Part shown: positions 21,785 to 28,292 of the stretch, one piece after another | How the letters are laid out: every line of letters starts with the position of its first letter | How positions within the stretch are numbered: the first letter of the stretch is position 1 | Assembly (NCBI GenBank): GCA_001579985.1 | Contig: LRSR01006110.1 | Coordinates: 1-28,292, forward strand | Direction: 5' to 3' | DNA: 28,292 bases | Source of the DNA: Hypsibius dujardini | Lineage: Eukaryota > Tardigrada > Eutardigrada > Parachela > Hypsibiidae | The notes under the pieces: model-generated | The model's input: the letters and a program-made list of their open reading frames with translations, nothing else | Told to the model about the DNA's origin: nothing | The model's database searches: none | Position numbers and translations under genes: made by a program

Positions 21785-23009
21785 AATGAATTGTTAGGAA
21801 CGGAGCTATGAAATCAAACAACTATTAGGTGATAAATAGAGCGAATCAAAATATGAACTCTAGTGCTTTAATATCGCTATTCGAGCCCTGGGTAGTCATG
21901 GAAATTTTCTCGATGGCAATCTTACGCTTCGGTCACACGTACATTTGGAACAGCAAGAAAAGAACGTACGTAAGGAACGGAGAAAGGAGTGTATGTAAAG
22001 AACAGAAAGAAAGGAACATTCGATGGCCCTCTATGTACCACCGCGAAAGAGTTTTTCGTTCTTTAAAAAAGTTGGGTGGAGATCGTACGCTTTTTTTCGA
22101 TGGAATTAAACATAAATAAATTGCGTGCATCTGTTAAAATTAAAGATGGTGCATGATTTCGTGTTGGAGAGTTGGAGAATTCCCTTGTTAGTCTTACCAT
22201 CCCTAACTGAGATGAGGGAGGAGCGCTCTTTACTTAATAACTTGTGACTTTTATATAACATTTTGACCACATTGTAATAATATTTAGCTTACTAGCATAG
22301 GTCTTAAATTTAAATTAAATTAATATTTTTAAATATAATTCCTCGTTAGCTTTAGCAAAGTGCTCTTTGACGTCAGACTACGAAGCCTCAACCATTTATT
22401 TACAGTAACACAATCTTGCCCATTTCTTGGAATTTGCAATCATATTTCACGACCTACTAGGACGCAATCTTTTACATCGCGTAATATATTGGAGACAAAT
22501 ATTCACTCGCGTTTGGTGTGAAGTAATATGAGAACGACAGTTCTATGCTCATATACAATACAACGTTTTTTCAAATCAGCAATAGGATCAACGCATCTGC
22601 TTTCCAGCAGATCAGATTTGATTGCAGATCAAGGGTCGTTTCCTATAGTGTATATAATTAAAATTTCACACAACGCACCAAAACAAGCCCCGCAACAATG
22701 AGCGATGAGGTCATCATTAATTATCTTGTTCGAAATAGATCCGTCGGAATATTAATTTCTCTCACTTTTACCTCATACAAAAATGTAGATACAATCAGAG
22801 GAGCATATACATTGCAGAGCATAAGTATCTCATAGATTGCACAACAACCACAATTTCTACTAAAATTAGCTCAACTGAGCTGATGAGCGTAGAGAAAATT
22901 CTTAGTCTTGTTTTATGCTACGCACGTTAGGCTGCTCTATAGATTTAGGCTGTAATTAAATTGAATTGAAGGAAAGGGAGTTGTCGTCGCCTGTGATTAG
23001 TTCTACACA
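21785..23009. other. Divergent intergenic region between the PDE gene and the Cys-rich gene
   Basis: About 1.2 kb with start codons of opposite-strand genes at each end, so it should hold both promoters. It contains an exact TGACGTCA at 22368-22375 and AT-rich DNA. No TATA box is well placed for either ATG, and no RNA gene was recognised. Confidence 0.6.
22368..22375. promoter_or_regulatory. Palindromic TGACGTCA (CRE/ATF-type site)
   Basis: An exact cAMP-response-element octamer, 584 bases upstream of the PDE ATG. An exact octamer is expected by chance about once in every 65 kb of even composition, so this is only suggestive. Confidence 0.3.
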
Positions 23010-24742
23010 ATGCCAAGCGCCTTCAATCTACCATCTTTCGGTACATTTGTCGTGGTGGTCGCCCTTTTTCAGGGAGCAACGGCAAAGACTTCGTCCGGTA
23101 ACTGCCGACCGGACCGTTTTCCGACCCTGCAGTTTCCGGGTTTCTGCGCCAAAACCTCGGAACTACGATCGCTGTGCAGCGAGCGTGAAGCTAGTCCTTC
23201 CACCGCAGACTGCGGGCATATTGAGGGGAACTTTTGCTGCTACTGTGAGTGACTGGTGGTGAGAATATTATAGCTGGATGAAGTGTTCGAATACGCTCGA
23301 AAATGGAATATGTTGAATTCCGAGCGGTCATTAGACCTTCGCAAGTTTAGGTTTATTACTATTTTTGAAAATGATATTCAGTTTGTGTAAAAGACACAAT
23401 TTAATCTGAACACTCTCGAACGCGCGTTGTTCCTTTTTGAATGCAATAATTAACTGCATAACACACCAACTGTAATGCAAATAACTTACTTTTTTACCTT
23501 ATCTTACAGTAACTTATCTGATGGTAAAAATTGCAATTAAAATCGGTGTGCGTGTCCAGCAATATTTGCGGGATTCAGACCGGGAGAACGATGGGTCACT
23601 GTTCAAAAGTACCACTTTATTATATTTCATCTATAGCTCTCCAAGCCCTGAAAAAGTATTTTTAGTGAAAGCAGTTGATCAAAAACGTCATTTTACTATT
23701 CGATAGCTACTATTAATGTTAGTGAGACTCCACTTAACGGACGTAATTACCGTCATTCATATAGTGGGTTCAAGAGCATAATCAGTATACGACCGGCATC
23801 TGTACATATGTCATAGTAAAAAAAAAACATTTCTGACACAGTACAGAAAAAAAATTTAATTTAAAAGAAAAACTATTTTAAAGAGAAAATATTTCTGTAC
23901 AGAAAATTGAGACAAATATATAAAAAAGAGAAAAATATATAGAGAAAATAAATAGAGAAAAACATACAAAGAAAAATATTCCTGTAGAGAAAAAATATAT
24001 TTTGCAAAGAAATATTTATATTTATTTTCAGAAAAACATATTATTACTTAAATATTTGTAAGTATATAATTAAACTACCTTAACAAGTATTATGTTTCGT
24101 GAAAAATATTCATTCAAATTTTTAGTCTCATGGACGCAGGGCAATACCGTCCTGGATGATGATCAGTTTATTTCCGTGGTGAAGGAGATCTCGCAAGTCG
24201 AGCCAGAACCGGAACGTAAACCGCAGTCGTCACAAACTCCTATGGCAGTAGTTCAGGAACGCCGGACCACCACCGAAGCACCAACAACACCACAAAGTCC
24301 GCGGATGAACTCTGCCACCACCGTCGACCCGAATCCCCGCTGCGGCGATGTAGACGACTGTCCGGACGCCGGAATGACCTGCTTCCGCGGCCAGTGTCAG
24401 TGCTGGTCCGTGCAGGGCTTTTCCGCAGCCCAGACATGGGTAAGTGGCGAGACGTAAGAAGAGTCAAAGCAACGAACGTGTCTGTGGTCGCTTAGGGCGT
24501 TTTGTCATATGACAGATACCTTCGCTCGTCATATCTCGTTTTTTAGTTGTACTGCACTTTCAATTATTAGTTCGACCTTGTTTTACGTCTGTTCTGTTCT
24601 TTTTTACCCTGTACAGAGCTGCAGTGACGACAGAAAGTGTCAAGCGCTGTTTCCGGGTCACGTATGCCGGTCGTCGCGGCTGTGTCGGAATCTCTCGGAC
24701 TCAGTCGGGTTTTGTCAACCGGAAAGAGCCATCAAAGAGTAG
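23010..24742 (+). CDS. Secreted cysteine-rich protein with EB-like Cys spacing
   Basis: Function unknown. Exons 23010-23244, 24126-24439 and 24617-24742 have GT-AG borders with matching phases (1, then 0) and total 224 residues. The N-terminus carries a hydrophobic signal-peptide core (FGTFVVVVALFQGATA). Exon 1 then encodes a Cys-rich segment (GNFCCYC near its end). Exon 2 encodes an acidic stretch, a Pro/Thr/Ser-rich linker (RRTTTEAPTTPQSP) and RCGDVDDCP, with C-x5-C-x6-C-x4-C-x-C spacing that resembles EB modules of secreted ecdysozoan proteins. Exon 3 adds five more cysteines (SCSDDRKC, HVCRSSRLC, GFC). No transmembrane segment is seen after the signal. If intron 1 were retained, translation would stop at 23252 and give an 80-residue protein. 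EB is my best family guess, not a firm match. Confidence 0.72.
23819..24020. repeat. A-rich AGAAAAATAT repeat in intron 1 of the Cys-rich gene
   Basis: About 200 bases of purine-rich imperfect repeats (AGAGAAAAATAT, AGAAAATATTTCTGTACAGA) within intron 23245-24125. Confidence 0.8.
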
Positions 24743-25765
24743 AGATCGTTTACGCTGCTAACACCGCTGCATGGGCTGTCTACATATGGTAGCTGTTATG
24801 AGAGTAGTTATACTTTCCTATGGTATTATTTACTGGCGTTTTGTACCCTAATAATATTTATGCCATTGAATATTAATATTACATTATCATAAATATTATA
24901 TATATTATATTGTATTTATTATACAAGTATAATTATTATATATATTATATCGTAATAATTATACTAATACAATTATTATATTGTATTGCAATTATTATAC
25001 TCTTTAATATTTACATTACATATTAAATGCTGAGGTACAGTACTATCGTGCATTGTACGCTACGTGAGTACTCGGGAAGTCGAACTGAAGCCGCGATCCT
25101 GATTGAGTAGTCGCAAATATCTTGCCCCCGGTGATTTGGTTGGCGCCGAGGACTGCCCATGGCTTAAGAAAAAATAAATTCCCTTTTATTTATATCAATG
25201 AGCCGGTTTAAACCGACTCAATATTTTTCTAAGTAAAATATTTTATCATTCTGTCATAGAATAATTATATTTACGCGTAGTCAATTACTAATTGTATTTA
25301 GAATTAGATCTCGTTATTCCGATGATTAGATGTTTATACTGTTAAACAGAACACTAATCTGTGAGCCTGGCAATGTTGTCAGTGAGTGAACCAACGTCAG
25401 AGGTCTGATGTCCAACTCCACTGCTATACCGATTAAATAATGATCGTTCCTTTGTTCAAACCTAATATTTTCCTGCAATTTAAATTGCAGACCTCATTGG
25501 GAAGCTTGCGTTATAGCGTCCCGGCCCGTTCCGCTCCCCTACAACTTTATCAGCGAAACTAGTTTTTTAACATAATCAGCATCACGAGGTATCCAAGGCC
25601 GCCTTCAGACCGGTATTCTTCCCCACCCAGAAAATGTCATGATATAATTATGGCGGGACACTTTACGTGAGACTACTGATCCGAAACTTGTTTTTAAACC
25701 TTAAATGCCTTTCTGGGGCTTTCGAAGTGCGATAGAAACTAAAATTTAATAACGGTAGTCGAGTT
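24743..25765. other. Intergenic, very AT-rich
   Basis: Includes a TATTATA-type low-complexity block at about 24845-25030 and a near-perfect 20-base palindrome at 25200-25219 (GAGCCGGTTTAAACCGACTC). No gene or RNA recognised. Confidence 0.55.
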
Positions 25766-26810
25766 ATGACTCGTCCTGGCTACCTCCTGACCCTCATGAT
25801 CGGTTTCATACTTACGACGTCCAGCGTAGTCGTTGAGAGTGCAGAAGAGCCGGACACCCCGGAGGAGAAGGGCGATCGTCTGGCCTCAGAGGAGTCCATG
25901 CAGGCTAGTGTTGTTTACTTTTCATGTTTTAATATAAATAAAATAGTAAATATAGTTCGATCTACCGGTAAAGTTTTTTTAAATAACAACTTAATTCGTT
26001 TGTTAGAACAATCACATTTGTTTAGCATTTAAAATAAGTTATGAAATGATTCACCAAATGTTCAAAATATATTTAGAAATTTAAATTAACTTAATGCTTT
26101 TAAGGATTGATGTCAATCGATGCGGCTTTAAATATAATTACGCTTTATCTGACATGAAAATTTGCTTTTTGGGCGATGTAAAATATATCTACCGGCAAAT
26201 TATATTTAAATAAAAAACTTTATTTATTTAATAGCACAGTCTTAGGTTTCTGCATTTAAAGTAATATTTCAAACAAATTGTCTCAATATTTAAAGTAACT
26301 TTAGGGATTTTAATTAAGTTTCGTTTAATGTGACTTAAAATAAGATAAAGCTAGTTTTTATTTAAAATGAAAAGCCGAATTTTGAGCTAAGAAAAGTATA
26401 TTTAAATATATTTGATAAATATTTTATTTATAGGCTGGACAGGCTATTTGGTCGAAGAACCGAACGGCCCAGCTAGTCCTGCAACAAGACGGAACCTGGT
26501 GCTGTACCGGGTGGAGGGCGCCGGCAAGCCCATGATCTCCGTCTGGGCCACCTCCACGCACATCCTCTTCAGCAAGCCGATCTCGCTGATGGTGATACAA
26601 AACGGGGACCTCGTTCTGAAGAACCAGCTGGGCATAGACGTCTGGAGACTCGGCACGGCCGGGGCGAAGTTCATTGGCAACTCGCTCTACGTCCTCGATG
26701 GCCGAGGAGGGACGCTGTGCCTGAAGTTGACTGCTGAGGCGGCGTGTGTCTGGACCTCACTCGACTGGAATAACGTCGTGTTGGCTTTTCCGACACGAAA
26801 AACGGGATAG
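25766..26810 (+). CDS. Secreted bulb-type (GNA-like) mannose-binding lectin, frame broken by one base
   Basis: Exon 1 (25766-25903 or -25907) encodes a signal peptide (TLMIGFILTTSSVVV) and GDRLASEESMQ. Exon 2 starts at 26434 after a TATAG acceptor. In one frame it opens AGQAIWSKN and LVLQQDG, the classic start of a B-lectin domain. After 26492 the homology continues in the next frame as NLVLYR, SVWATST, SLMVIQNGDLVL and CVWTS to a stop at 26810. So the QxDxNxVxY mannose-binding motif is split by an apparent one-base deletion. The other two motif positions are degenerate. A GC donor after CAG (25904) gives the homologous frame at the start. A weak GT donor four bases later (25908) gives an open frame of 172 residues but replaces about 20 residues of lectin strand. 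Pseudogene, assembly error or altered lectin are all possible. Confidence 0.74.
25908..26433 (+). other. Lectin gene intron
   Basis: About 525 bases, strongly AT-rich, ending TTTATTTATAG. No embedded feature. Confidence 0.6.
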
Positions 26811-27148
26811 TTATTCTTGGTGCGGGATGGTATTGAATTGTTTCAACGCATCGACGCATTTTTTTCACAATGGGAATTTGTCTGATTGGTGCCCATCCAT
26901 CTGGACTGCGTCATTTTATAAGCAGAAACGATGTTAATTACTATTTACATTGTAGAAGGACATGACATGACATTAGTTATTGAGTCAAGGGTCTGCTAAG
27001 ACAATGTTTTAATATTCAACCGCTTTTGATGACGAAACGATGGAGGAATTTTACAGGAAAAAAACATGATATTCAGTTTGGAATGAATGGGCTGAGCTCT
27101 ACTCAACATGACAGCCGTCAGACTGCATACTATATAATAAATTATTAC
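26811..27148. other. Intergenic, lectin 3' flank
   Basis: No gene, RNA or clear polyadenylation signal seen. Confidence 0.5.
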
Positions 27149-27280
27149 TGTAGACTCTCGACCACTTGGTGCCAGTTTTTTATAACCCCCGTATATTATG
27201 ACTATAGGGTAGCACAGTGTGTGCAGGCATAATGTACGGGTAGGTCTAAAAATTGGCACCAAATGGTTGAGACTCTACAG
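27149..27280. mobile_element. Near-perfect 132-bp foldback (MITE-like) element
   Basis: The outer arms 27149-27180 and about 27249-27280 are inverted copies with four mismatches in 32 bases (both start CTGTAGA and contain TTGGTGCCA). The pairing continues inward (CCCGTATATTATG with CATAATGTACGGG), leaving a loop of about 27 bases. A 15-base sequence ending in ATTATTACTG occurs at 27136-27150 and again at 27356-27370. No coding capacity. Confidence 0.82.
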
Positions 27281-27841
27281 CACTTCACAGTACTACGTAT
27301 GTGTAGCAACATGGCGTATAAATGAATACTGTAATAAATTGTTAACTAATAGTGTAATAAATTATTACTGCACAGGCTTACCGGCTCTTTTGTTGGAAAG
27401 CCGTCGCTTGAATGGGCAAACTTTCTTCATAGAAGGTTTTGCACTAAACACACACCGACATATTGCTTGTGGATCAGCAGGTATTTTTCAGCGGTAAAAT
27501 TTCCCAGATTCACTTTCCGCCCAAGGACCTTGACGAAACCAGGAAAAAAATGTCTGTCTGGTACCATCAAAATGTTAGAGGCGTCACATTTTTTTATCGG
27601 GAAAACGTGTTTGAGTCGTGACAACTTACGTAAGTCGCCTGCAGCCCCTGGGTGTGGTGGCATGAATGTACGCAGGTTGCAGGGGCGAACTCGCAACGGG
27701 AGACGAGTACATAAGTTCGGCATAATTCACGGACAAATTTCAGTATCGCAATATTAACGTTTAGTTTTCTTCCTAGACGCGCTTTCTAGACTTTCGTCCT
27801 TGTTTTTCCCGTCAAAAGATCCTCCCCCCCCCTACAGTGCC
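27281..27841. other. Intergenic region before the Pro/Tyr-rich gene
   Basis: Open frames on both strands at about 27427-27757 show no recognisable domain. The last bases are a long pyrimidine run followed by ACAG, which looks like a splice acceptor immediately before the next ATG. Confidence 0.45.
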
Positions 27842-28292
27842 ATGCAGACTGTCTACATTGTCGCCGTGTTGGCTTGCGTTTGCGTTGTATACGGAGGTAA
27901 GCTTTCTTTACCAAAATTTTATATATAAATTACAAACATTTAATTCACCATGGAATAAGGATTGCAACGTCAAAGTCAAACTAATCTGACTTTTTTAGTT
28001 CTCGTTGGTTTTCGGCAAAAGATTCACGCGTGGATTATTTGCTATATTGAAACTATAATGAATAAACTTTCCGCTAAAAATCCAGATCAATAGTAAACTA
28101 TAAGTTTACGAATTTTAAGTTTTTCAAAGTTTTTTTCCGTCGCTTCTGAAGGAAAGAAATCAAGACACATACGGAGATGGTAATAATCTGATTGACGTTG
28201 TTATAGGTTACGAACCCGCACCCGCCCCGGAGTACGAGGCATCCTATGTGGCTCCTCAGTCGCAGCCGCAGTACGGTGCTAGACCTAGCTAC
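27842..28292 (+). CDS. Secreted Pro/Tyr/Gln-rich protein (3' partial)
   Basis: Exon 1 (27842-27896) encodes a signal peptide, MQTVYIVAVLACVCVVYG. Its donor GGAG/GTAAGC is strong and phase 1. Exon 2 starts at 28207 after GTTATAG and runs off the window. It reads YEPAPAPEYEA, APQSQPQYGARPSY, low-complexity sequence rich in Pro, Tyr, Gln and Ala. Such composition suits an extracellular structural protein (cuticle, eggshell or adhesive), but no named domain is visible. Both splice borders fit and the phase is conserved, so the gene is likely real although only 47 residues are seen. Confidence 0.65.

Noticed and set aside
23510-23706. Possible extra exon of the Cys-rich gene after a good CTTACAG acceptor
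   Set aside because: Direct joining of 23244 to 24126 already gives a matching phase and open frame; the intervening frame has no cysteines or plausible donor.
27427-27757. Overlapping frames of about 97 residues on both strands
   Set aside because: No recognisable domain, signal peptide or splice context; neither strand can be preferred.
1-28292. tRNA, rRNA, snRNA genes and CRISPR arrays
   Set aside because: No convincing A/B-box pair, cloverleaf, known snRNA word or spaced repeat array was found; short GGTTCG-type matches near 8403 and 19092 lie in repeats or exons.

Overview
This is nuclear DNA from an invertebrate animal. All genes are split by GT-AG introns (one possible GC-AG), intergenic DNA is AT-rich, and the gene set is metazoan: a PRDM10-type PR/SET zinc-finger factor and a tandem-GAF cyclic-nucleotide phosphodiesterase. 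The small secreted proteins, the short animal-type GH19 chitinase and the modest introns would suit an ecdysozoan such as a tardigrade, but nothing in the window fixes the phylum.

Layout. 140-3936 (+): PRDM10-like gene, six exons, 5' end outside the window. 4510-5789 (-): decayed LINE reverse-transcriptase copy. 6661-8169 (+): TATA box and two-exon secreted GH19 chitinase. 8301-8780: three tandem palindromic units. 10130-11498 (+): CpG-rich leader and a 99-residue lysine/alanine/proline protein that resembles a histone H1 tail without the globular domain. 12760-15120: no firm gene; foldback elements and a decayed GTTAC-rich repeat tract. 15279-21784 (-): seven-exon GAF-GAF-PDE gene whose exons add up to an open frame of 1104 residues, with a histidine-rich C-terminal tail; its largest intron holds a possible TTAA-flanked element. 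23010-24742 (+): three-exon secreted cysteine-rich protein. 25766-26810 (+): bulb-type (GNA-like) lectin with a one-base frame break. 27149-27280: a near-perfect hairpin element. 27842-28292 (+): first two exons of a secreted Pro/Tyr/Gln-rich protein that runs off the window.

The genes do not form an obvious pathway. Four of the seven encode secreted proteins (chitinase, Cys-rich protein, lectin, Pro/Tyr-rich protein), and two encode nuclear, DNA-associated proteins. Simple repeats built on CTGT/ACAG occur in introns of both large genes. The points most worth checking are the lectin frame break, which a shifted splice donor could bypass, the globular-domain-less H1-like gene, the His-rich PDE tail, complementary repeats flanking a skippable PRDM10 exon, and several unnamed foldback elements.
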